Shown piece after piece: positions 57,685 through 64,000 of a stretch of 64,000 bases of DNA; positions within the stretch are counted from its first letter, which is position 1; each line of letters opens with the position of its first letter. The stretch is from Actinomycetes bacterium. Its GTDB lineage: Bacteria > Actinomycetota > Actinomycetes > Actinomycetales > Microbacteriaceae. The translations under genes and the position numbers were made by a program. The stretch is from the NCBI GenBank assembly GCA_029777095.1, contig JAKOTS010000019.1:37950-101949 (forward strand), given 5' to 3'. Under the pieces are notes generated by a model. It did not search any database and was not told the origin of the DNA. It was given only the letters and a program-made list of their open reading frames with translations.

Positions 57685-57738
57685 GTGCCCCATCATCCCA
57701 TAAGCGCGAGCAAGGTGACGGCGGCGCGAGCTCCGAAC

Positions 57739-58608
57739 TCAGCCTTGGGTAAGCTCGGCGTCTTCGTCGAGGCTCACCGCGGCGCGCATCGCTTTGAGCG
57801 CCGCGTCTTCGTTCTCGAGTTCGGCAGCGGGGTCGCCCGCAACAAAGATGCGTACCTGGAGGAGCGCCTGTTCAACCAGCATTGAGATTCCGGATGCCGC
57901 GGCCCGCCCCTGCGCTTGCCACTGGGTCGCGAGTGCGCTTGGCCACGGCGAGTAGCCCACATCGAGCAGTGCACCGCCGCGGGCCGCAAGTGCCGCGCTG
58001 ATTGGCTCGGCAAGCACCGTGCCGCCAGGCAGCGTGCCAATCGTGACGTCGACCTGTTCGGGCATCGCCGATCCCGCGTCCGCCGCCAGCTCCCGCACCG
58101 ACACTTTTACTTCAAGCTCATCGCCGAGCGCGACGAGCGCGGCAGCCTTCTGCGGCGCCCGTGCAGCAATCTCGATCTGGGTGGCCCCGAGGTCGACAAG
58201 CGTCACCAGCGCGGATGCCGCGGTCGCGCCAGCCCCGACGATTCGGGCGGTGCCCACCCCGTCGATGCCCTGCCGCCGCAGCGCCCGGCCGAGTCCGCCA
58301 ACATCCGTGTTGAAGCCCCGCGGCCCGTCCGCGCCGAAGCGGAGCGTGTTTACCGCGCCGGTCAGCGCCGCGTGACGGTCGCGGCTGACGGCCGCAGCGA
58401 ACGCCAGTTCTTTGAGCGGCATCGTGAGGGAAAGGCCGCGCCACGAGGCATCCAAACCCTCAAATGCACCCGCGAAATTCGCGGTGCCGACCTGCCGGCG
58501 TCCGTAGTTCCAATCGAGGCCAAGCACCGCGTACGCGGCTGCATGGAGGTCGGGCGAACGGCTGTGGTCGATCGGGTCGCCCCACACCGCAAGATTGATG
58601 GCTGTCAC
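57739..58608 (-). CDS. aroE: Shikimate dehydrogenase
   Basis: 289 residues. VWGDPIDHSRSPDLHAAAY (about 8-26) is the substrate site; SLTMPLKE (about 60) holds the catalytic Lys, and FNTDVGGLGRAL the conserved Asp; VGAGATAASALVTL is the NADP loop. It reduces dehydroshikimate. GTG start at 58608 with AGAGGA upstream. Confidence 0.94.
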   Translation of the reverse strand: MTAINLAVWGDPIDHSRSPDLHAAAYAVLGLDWNYGRRQVGTANFAGAFEGLDASWRGLSLTMPLKELAFAAAVSRDRHAALTGAVNTLRFGADGPRGFNTDVGGLGRALRRQGIDGVGTARIVGAGATAASALVTLVDLGATQIEIAARAPQKAAALVALGDELEVKVSVRELAADAGSAMPEQVDVTIGTLPGGTVLAEPISAALAARGGALLDVGYSPWPSALATQWQAQGRAAASGISMLVEQALLQVRIFVAGDPAAELENEDAALKAMRAAVSLDEDAELTQG

Positions 58609-58632
58609 TGCGTTCCTCTGTTCGCGCCGCCG

Positions 58633-60063
58633 CTAGCAACCGGCGTCAGGGTTTGCGCGGCACCAGTTGATCCACTCGTTGCGGGCGGCTTCGTGCTCGC
58701 TCGCCGTGGTCGAGAACACGGTCTCGCCGGTGTTCAGGTTGACCGTCACGAAGTAGTACCAGGGGCCGTCCACGGGATGCGCGGCCGCGTCGATTGCGAC
58801 GTCGCCGGGGTTCGAGATCGGGCCGATGGGTAGGCCGGGGTGCACGTAGGTGTTCCACGGGTTCGGGTCGCGAAGCGCGGCGCCTGACGAACTCACCGTG
58901 CCGTCGTGCATCTCGCCGTAGCCGTACTGCGCGGTCGAGTCCATCTGCAACAGCCCGAACGTTTCGGTGTTGCCGGGCTGCAGGCGATTCTCGATCACGC
59001 GCGAGACCTTGTAGAAGTCTTCGGTTGTGCGTGCTTCGCGCTGGATGATCGACGCGATCGTGAGCACGCGCTGGCGGTCTTCGACGGCAACGCCCGCGTT
59101 GTTCAGCGATTGCACCGCGCGGTCGATCATGCGTTGCACAACCTCCGGCGCCGTCACATCGAGGCTGAAGATGTACTGCGCAGGAAAGAGCCATCCTTCG
59201 AGCGAATCAGCCTTGATTGCATAGGCCGAAGGGTCGGCGACGGCGGCCTCAAAATCTGCGAGCGGGATCCCGAGGTCGTCGGAGAGGATCACCAGCGTCT
59301 GCGCGACCGTGAGCCCCTCGCGCACAAGGGTCGAGTGTTCCCGGCGGTTCGCCGGGTCTTGAAGGGCGGCCAGCGCGTCGGCCGCGGTCATCTTGAGCTG
59401 CAGCGCGTAGACGCCGGGGTAAAACACGGGCTGTGTCGGCATCTTGAGCAACATGTCGTAGAGGGCATCGGGGGTCTTGATCACGCCCGCCTCTGCGAGC
59501 GTCCGCGAAATCGCGAGACCGTTGTCACCCGCGTGTACCTCGACGATTGCTTCGCCGCTCGCGAGTCCTGGCTCAAAGTCCTTCGGTTCTTCCCAGCCGA
59601 GCACCTTGCGAATCTGCGGCTCGTACGTGTTCCAGGCCCATACGCCAGCGCCCGCGATGCCGCCGAGCAGCACGATGACGATGCCGAGCGCGATCCACTT
59701 GCCCTTGCCGCCGCGCTTGCGAGCAGCGTTGCTTCCGTTGCCACCGCCACCGCCACCGCCGTTGCCGTTCGCGTCGTCTGCTGCCAGGAGGGCATCGAGC
59801 GTGAGGAAGGATGCCGCTTCGCCAGCGGGCGCGGAGGGTGCGGCATCCACTGCTGGGGGTGTCGGCGCAGCTGCGGCTGCCCGCGCGTCACGTCGTGAGA
59901 CGGGCTCACCGGTTTGCTCTGGCCCTGGGGCCGTCGCAGCGGCGTCCGCCGCGGCAGCGCCATCCGCTGCCCCCGCACCCGCGCCCGCCCCCGCGCGAGG
60001 ATCCGGCAGATCACCGAAGACGTCGGTAAACCCGTCATCGGGCGGCGTCGACTTGTCAGTCAT
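58633..60063 (-). CDS. mltG: Endolytic murein transglycosylase
   Basis: 476 residues, longer than usual (about 340). A disordered cytoplasmic tail of about 120 residues has Ala/Gly repeats (residues 25-50) and a Gly run at 99-106; one membrane helix follows (WIALGIVIVLLGGIAGAGVW, about 125-145), then a LysM-like domain and the YceG domain with the catalytic Glu in IASIIQREA. It cuts nascent glycan strands. It lies between ruvX and aroE. Confidence 0.94.
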   Translation of the reverse strand: MTDKSTPPDDGFTDVFGDLPDPRAGAGAGAGAADGAAAADAAATAPGPEQTGEPVSRRDARAAAAAPTPPAVDAAPSAPAGEAASFLTLDALLAADDANGNGGGGGGGNGSNAARKRGGKGKWIALGIVIVLLGGIAGAGVWAWNTYEPQIRKVLGWEEPKDFEPGLASGEAIVEVHAGDNGLAISRTLAEAGVIKTPDALYDMLLKMPTQPVFYPGVYALQLKMTAADALAALQDPANRREHSTLVREGLTVAQTLVILSDDLGIPLADFEAAVADPSAYAIKADSLEGWLFPAQYIFSLDVTAPEVVQRMIDRAVQSLNNAGVAVEDRQRVLTIASIIQREARTTEDFYKVSRVIENRLQPGNTETFGLLQMDSTAQYGYGEMHDGTVSSSGAALRDPNPWNTYVHPGLPIGPISNPGDVAIDAAAHPVDGPWYYFVTVNLNTGETVFSTTASEHEAARNEWINWCRANPDAGC

Positions 60064-60096
60064 GCGGTGGGCTCCGTGTTGTTCAGCGCTTGGAGA

Positions 60097-60618
60097 CTAC
60101 GCGCCGCCCGCCGTGGCGGAATCGGCGACATCGCCTGTGGGAGGGGACTGCAAGGTCTCGCCCATCGGCGTGCCGGTGAGCTTTTCGGTGTCGATCGCGT
60201 GCTGTAACAGCACGACGGCGGCGACCTGATCCACAATGCTACGAGAAGAACGCTGTGATCTTCCGGCACCACGCAGCGCCGCGTGTGCTGACACGGTGCT
60301 GAGCCGTTCGTCGACCATGCGCACTGGGGCCTCTCCCCCAGCCGCGTGCCAAGCGGCCGAGAGCAACTCGGCAAAGCCGCGAGCGTCTGCGGTCGAGGCC
60401 GTTTCGCCGCCCGACATGCTGAGCGGAAGCCCCACGACGAGCTCGAACGCGTCGAGCTCGTGCGCGATGGCGATAATGCGTGCGACCGGGTCGCCGGTCG
60501 CACGCAGCACCGTTTCAACGGGTGTTGCAAGCATCCCGTGCATGTCGCAGCGGGCTACCCCAATGCGCGCCTTGCCGACGTCGACGCCGACACGAACGCC
60601 GGGGCGAAAACCGCTCAC
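60097..60618 (-). CDS. ruvX: Putative Holliday junction resolvase RuvX (YqgF)
   Basis: 173 residues of RNase H fold. RVGVDVGKARIGVARCD (about 9-25) holds the first catalytic Asp; VVGLPLSMSGGET the second strand; RMVDERLST the Glu; DQVAAVVLLQHAID the last Asp. It acts in pre-16S rRNA or junction processing. ATG overlaps alaS by four bases. The C-terminal 20 residues are an Ala/Gly/Thr tail. Confidence 0.94.
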   Translation of the reverse strand: MSGFRPGVRVGVDVGKARIGVARCDMHGMLATPVETVLRATGDPVARIIAIAHELDAFELVVGLPLSMSGGETASTADARGFAELLSAAWHAAGGEAPVRMVDERLSTVSAHAALRGAGRSQRSSRSIVDQVAAVVLLQHAIDTEKLTGTPMGETLQSPPTGDVADSATAGGA

Positions 60619-63281
60619 GCGCGGGTCGCCTCCAGGCCCTGTGCGACCGATGCCAGAGCCTCTGCAAGCTTTGTCGTATCGGTGCCGCCACCCTGGGCCA
60701 CATCATCGCGTCCACCGCCGCCGCCGCCGAGCACCGCGGCGGCACCCTTCGCGAGGGCTCCGGCCTTCGCACCCAGGCCACGCGCGCCATCGTTGGTTGC
60801 AACGATGACGACGGGGCGCTCGCCCACGATTGCCCCGAGCGCCACGACCGCCGGCTCTGCGCCGAGCTTGTCGCGCACGCCGAGCACCAACGAACGCAGG
60901 TCATCCGGCGAGCCGAGCGCGCCGAGCTCGTCAGACACAAACGCCACGCCACCGGCACGGCTCGCGCTGGCCGCCAGCGCAGGCACACGCTCGAGGAGCG
61001 CACGAGCTTCGAACGAGGCAATCTTCTTCTCGGCAGCACGCAGGTTCGCGGTCAGCTCCGCGATGCGCTGCGGCAGCTGCTCACGCGGCGTCTTCAGCGA
61101 GGAGCTCAGCGTCGAAACGATCGCTCGCTCTGCCGCGAGTTCGCGGAATGCCTCGATGCCCACGAGCGATTCGATACGACGATTGGATGCCCCAACCGAC
61201 TGTTCGCCGACGACACTGATGAGCCCGATCTCGGCGCTCGATGACACGTGCGTGCCCGCGCAGAGCTCGCGTGACCAGGGGCCACCGATATCGACCATGC
61301 GCACGGTGTCGCCGTACTTCTCGCCGAACAGCGCCATCGCACCCAGCGACTTCGCCTCGGCGATCGGCAGGATGCGCGTGGTCACCTCAAGGTTGTCGCG
61401 GATCGCGTTGTTCGAGATCTCTTCGATCTCACCGCGGGTTTCTGCCGAAAGCGCTTCGCTCCAGGTGAAGTCCAACCGCAAATAGCCAGCCTTGTTGAAT
61501 GAGCCAGACTGATGGGCGCTCTTGCCGAGCACCTGGTGGATCGCCGCGTGCACGATGTGCGTGCCCGAGTGGGCCTGCGTCGCGCCGCGACGGTTTGAGG
61601 CGTCGACGACGGTCGTGGCTGGGGCATCCACCCCCACCTCACCGGCGACAACCTGCACCATGTGGCTGAACAGGCCCGGAACCGGCTTCTGCACGTCGAG
61701 GACTTCAAGCTCGAAGCCCGCGCCGACGATCAGGCCCTTGTCGGCCGATTGGCCGCCGCCCTCTGCGTACAGGGTCGTCTCGGCGAGGATGATCTCGGCG
61801 ATCTGGCCTTCACGAGCGCGGTCGACAGAGACGCCATCGACAAGAATGCCGAGCACGCGCGACTGGGTTTCGAGCTCGGTGTAGCCAACGAACTCGGTCT
61901 CGCCGAGCGCACGGAACTCGCGATACACGCTGTGGTCGGCAAGCGCGCGTCGCTTCGACTTGGCGTCCGCCTTCGCGCGGTCGCGCTGGGCCTGCATGAG
62001 CTCGTTGAACGCGGCGCGGTCGACGCTCAGGCCCGCCTCTTCGGCAATCTCGAGGGTGAGCTCGATCGGGAACCCGTACGTGTCGTGCAGCAGGAACGCC
62101 TGGGGGCCGTCGAGTGCCGCCTCGCCCTTGCCGCGCGTTGCCTGCAGTGCTTCGTCCAGGATGCTTGAGCCCGCCGTCAACGTCCGCAAGAAGGTTTGCT
62201 CCTCGGCGAAGGCGTACTTTGAGATGCGCTCCCAGTCGCTTGCGACCTCCGGATATGCCTCCCGCATCGCGTCGCGCGACGCTGCGAAGAGCTCGGGGAA
62301 GGTCGCGCCTTCGACACCGAGGAGGCGCATTGCGCGGATCGCGCGGCGCATCAGGCGGCGCAGGATGTAGCCGCGGCCCTCGTTCGACGGCGTCACGCCA
62401 TCGCTGAGGAGCATGAGTGACGAGCGCACGTGGTCGGCGATGACGCGCATGCGCACGTCGTCGGCGTGATCGGCACCGTAGGTGCGGCCGCTGAGCTCGG
62501 CGGCGCGATCGAGCACAGGGCGAACCTGGTCGGTCTCGTACATGTTGTCGACGCCCTGCTTGATGAACGCGACGCGCTCGAGGCCCATGCCGGTGTCGAT
62601 GTTCTTCTGCGGCAGCTCGCCGAGAATACGGAAGTCTTTCTGGCTGCGCACCTCATCGATGGCGTACTGCATGAACACGAGGTTCCAGATTTCGACGTAG
62701 CGATCGTCGTCGGTGGCGGGGCCACCATCGGCGCCGTATGCGGGGCCGCGGTCGAAGAAGATCTCGGAACACGGGCCGGCGGGCCCCGGCTGACCGGTGC
62801 TCCAGTAATTCGTGTCTTTTCCGAGGCGTTGGATGCGCTCGTCAGGCAGCCCGGCGATGCGACTCCACAGTGCGTGCGCCTCGTCATCCTCTTCATAGAC
62901 GGTGACCCAGAGGTCCTTCGGGTCAAAGCCGAGCTTGCCGTCGGCTTCAGCACCCGTCAGCAACTCCCAGGCGAAGGTGATTGCGCCCTCTTTGAAGTAG
63001 TCACCAAATGACCAGTTGCCCATCATCTGGAAAAAGGTGCCGTGGCGCGGCGTCTTGCCCACTTCTTCGATGTCGTTCGTGCGGAGGCACTTCTGCAGGT
63101 CTGCAGCGCGCGGGTACGGCGCGGGAACATCGCCATTGAGGTACGGGATAAACGGCACCATGCCTGCAACGGTAAAGAGCAGAGTGGGGTCGCTTGACAC
63201 CAACGAGGCAGACGGCACGATCGTGTGGCCGCGCTGCTCAAAGAACTCAAGGTACCGGCGGCTGATTTCAGCGGTCTTCAT
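60615..63281 (-). CDS. alaS: Alanyl-tRNA synthetase
   Basis: 888 residues. Class-II core at the N-terminus (FTVAGMVPFIPYLNG, NTGMGLERVAF); editing domain with HSGTHIVHAAI (about 566) and the ELCAGTHVSSS Cys/His site (about 672); a coiled coil around 720-750; and the C-Ala domain with the Gly run VLGGGGGGRDDVAQGGG. It charges tRNA-Ala. It overlaps the ruvX start and lies immediately after the small membrane protein gene. Confidence 0.98.
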   Translation of the reverse strand: MKTAEISRRYLEFFEQRGHTIVPSASLVSSDPTLLFTVAGMVPFIPYLNGDVPAPYPRAADLQKCLRTNDIEEVGKTPRHGTFFQMMGNWSFGDYFKEGAITFAWELLTGAEADGKLGFDPKDLWVTVYEEDDEAHALWSRIAGLPDERIQRLGKDTNYWSTGQPGPAGPCSEIFFDRGPAYGADGGPATDDDRYVEIWNLVFMQYAIDEVRSQKDFRILGELPQKNIDTGMGLERVAFIKQGVDNMYETDQVRPVLDRAAELSGRTYGADHADDVRMRVIADHVRSSLMLLSDGVTPSNEGRGYILRRLMRRAIRAMRLLGVEGATFPELFAASRDAMREAYPEVASDWERISKYAFAEEQTFLRTLTAGSSILDEALQATRGKGEAALDGPQAFLLHDTYGFPIELTLEIAEEAGLSVDRAAFNELMQAQRDRAKADAKSKRRALADHSVYREFRALGETEFVGYTELETQSRVLGILVDGVSVDRAREGQIAEIILAETTLYAEGGGQSADKGLIVGAGFELEVLDVQKPVPGLFSHMVQVVAGEVGVDAPATTVVDASNRRGATQAHSGTHIVHAAIHQVLGKSAHQSGSFNKAGYLRLDFTWSEALSAETRGEIEEISNNAIRDNLEVTTRILPIAEAKSLGAMALFGEKYGDTVRMVDIGGPWSRELCAGTHVSSSAEIGLISVVGEQSVGASNRRIESLVGIEAFRELAAERAIVSTLSSSLKTPREQLPQRIAELTANLRAAEKKIASFEARALLERVPALAASASRAGGVAFVSDELGALGSPDDLRSLVLGVRDKLGAEPAVVALGAIVGERPVVIVATNDGARGLGAKAGALAKGAAAVLGGGGGGRDDVAQGGGTDTTKLAEALASVAQGLEATRA

Positions 63282-63479
63282 TTATGGTGTTGTTTCCTCG
63301 GGAGTATCGGCGAACTTCGCCTCCTGCTCGCGATATGCATGTGAAACGAGGTCGGAAAATTCGCCGATCCGCGCGTCGAGCTCTGCAAAAAGCAGCTGCC
63401 CACGCGCAGTCTTGTTAGCGAAATGCGCGACCACGAAGCCCCCGGCAATACCGGCGACAAACCACACGAGACCCTTCAT
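63282..63479 (-). CDS. Small membrane-anchored protein upstream of alaS
   Basis: 65 residues: one N-terminal membrane helix (about 3-22, LVWFVAGIAGGFVVAHFAN), then a polar helix and an acidic end (EAKFADTPEETTP). Small proteins of this shape (DUF6167 in some annotations) commonly precede alaS in actinobacteria; the family match is tentative. ATG at 63479 with GAGGAG upstream. Function unknown. Confidence 0.68.
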   Translation of the reverse strand: MKGLVWFVAGIAGGFVVAHFANKTARGQLLFAELDARIGEFSDLVSHAYREQEAKFADTPEETTP

Positions 63480-63554
63480 TCCAGGCTCCTCACACATCGC
63501 GCCGCGAGAGTCGCGGCATCCTGACCATCGTACTGTGCGGCCCGCGTCGCCCGC

Positions 63555-63645
63555 CGCACTGCCCTCGCCGTGCTCCCCCGCACGTCGCCGCCGTCTCCGC
63601 GCCGCGCCGTCGCACCGCCCTCGCCGTGCTCCCCCGCACGTCGCC
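63555..63645. repeat. Pair of 35-base direct repeats in C-rich DNA
   Basis: 63555-63589 and 63611-63645 are identical except one T/C change. They lie in a gene-free, strongly C-rich stretch (63535-63720) with more imperfect copies of CGTCGCC and CGCGCC. From 63480 to 63923 no convincing gene was found; the ORFs there are low-complexity Arg/Pro frames. Confidence 0.8.
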
Positions 63646-63860
63646 CGTCACCCATCGCCGCCGTCCCCTCGCCGCGCCGCGCCGTTCGCCCATCGCCCGT
63701 CGCCGCCTTCCCGATCGTTCCCCCGTCGCAAATTGCCGCTTTTCGGGACTCGCTACGGCGTTTCGCGACTGCGGAACGTGCGGCACCGACCTGAAGGCGC
63801 GGCGACGTCCCCTGGATTGGTGGAGGATTCGGCAGGGTTGTCTTCGTCGTAGACGTGGGT

Positions 63861-63930
63861 GAGCCATCGTGCGATGGTCAGTGAGAACCGTTCAAAGTTA
63901 CTCACGTAAGGACACAAAGCACGATGGCTC
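63861..63930 (+). promoter_or_regulatory. Inverted repeat that could sequester the transposase start codon
   Basis: GAGCCATCGTGC (63861-63872) is a perfect inverted repeat of GCACGATGGCTC (63919-63930), which contains the transposase ATG. Two smaller hairpins lie between (63864-63877 CCATCG/CGATGG; 63881-63905 GTGAG/CTCAC). Confidence 0.5.
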
Positions 63931-64000
63931 TAGACCAGTCTGCCCTCCTCGAGCTCCTCGGGGAACTGAAACTCACCGATGTCACCGACCGGATCCGTGT
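63924..64000 (+). CDS. IS256-family transposase, N-terminal fragment (cut by window edge)
   Basis: The first 25 codons read MALDQSALLELLGELKLTDV and continue TDRIR, which resembles the start of actinobacterial IS256-family (mutator) transposases. The DDE catalytic domain is outside the window, so activity cannot be judged. AAGGA lies 11 bases before the ATG. Confidence 0.7.
   Translation, partial: MALDQSALLELLGELKLTDVTDRIR

Larger units (their letters stand above)
63835..64000 (+). mobile_element. IS256-family insertion sequence, left part (cut by window edge)
   Basis: The transposase start at 63924 and the sharp change from C-rich flanking DNA support an insertion sequence. The left end is not mapped; 63835 is the estimated boundary where composition changes. 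The expected right end and target duplication lie outside the window. It sits upstream of the alaS unit, where rpsD is often found in relatives. Confidence 0.6.

Noticed and set aside
63555..63645. CRISPR-like direct repeats
   Set aside because: Only two copies of a non-palindromic 35-mer in low-complexity DNA, a 21-base spacer and no cas genes.
63571..63862. Short plus-strand and minus-strand ORFs in the C-rich stretch
   Set aside because: Products are Arg/Pro/Ser repeats set by base composition; no start signals or family features.

Overview
This 64 kb window is chromosomal DNA of a high-GC Gram-positive bacterium, most likely an actinobacterium of the family Microbacteriaceae (order Micrococcales). 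The evidence is GC-rich codon use with many GTG starts, an actinobacterial-type primosomal protein PriA without helicase motifs, a PdtaR-type ANTAR regulator, the actinobacterial order of the his/trp, pyr and aro clusters, a Tyr-type DNA polymerase I, and a guanylate kinase carrying an actinobacterial integration-host-factor (mIHF) domain. No rRNA, plasmid, prophage or CRISPR was seen. The only mobile DNA is the first part of an IS256-family element at the right edge.

Region 1 (1-18.4 kb) is a mixed stretch of small units: SPFH/NfeD, an SDR oxidoreductase and S9 peptidase pair, HdeD-like and TDT-family membrane proteins, two SGNH hydrolases, a DUF1214/DUF1254 gene set, a GNAT acetyltransferase, a dihydrofolate-reductase-like protein, an LLM flavin oxidoreductase, a DUF885 protein, polA, a PaaI-type thioesterase and pdtaR, followed by tRNA-Leu(CAA). 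Many of these genes have a TANNNT -10 hexamer ending exactly six bases before the start codon, which predicts leaderless mRNAs.

Region 2 (18.5-34 kb, minus strand) holds rpe, hisE, hisG, hisF, hisI, a Trp-associated membrane protein, a DUF6704-like small membrane protein, trpC, trpB, trpA, lgt, gltB, gltD and pyk. trpE, often found after hisI in this arrangement, is absent here.

Region 3 (34-50.5 kb, minus strand) is the pyrimidine operon pyrR-pyrB-pyrC-(PH-like membrane protein)-carA-carB-pyrF, continuing into mIHF-gmk, rpoZ, metK, priA, fmt and rsmB. Most pyr genes overlap by 1-8 bases. A hairpin with a CAGAGA loop next to the pyrR ribosome binding site looks like a PyrR-binding regulator. 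coaBC is absent between rpoZ and metK.

Region 4 (50.5-63.5 kb, minus strand) has a DUF1648 membrane protein and a metallo-beta-lactamase/Rieske fusion protein, then (in transcription order) a small membrane protein, alaS, ruvX, mltG, aroE, aroC, aroK, aroB, aroQ, efp and nusB: shikimate synthesis linked to translation and cell-wall genes. From 63.5 kb the sequence becomes C-rich and repetitive, then enters the IS256-like transposase, which is cut by the window end.

No wholly new system is evident. The most interesting observations are the mIHF-Gmk fusion, a heptamer GGATGCC/GGCATCC occurring about once per kb, the leaderless promoter pattern, the PyrR-type hairpin, the Rieske/MBL domain order, the reversed DUF1214/DUF1254 split, and an inverted repeat that could hide the transposase start codon in read-through transcripts.
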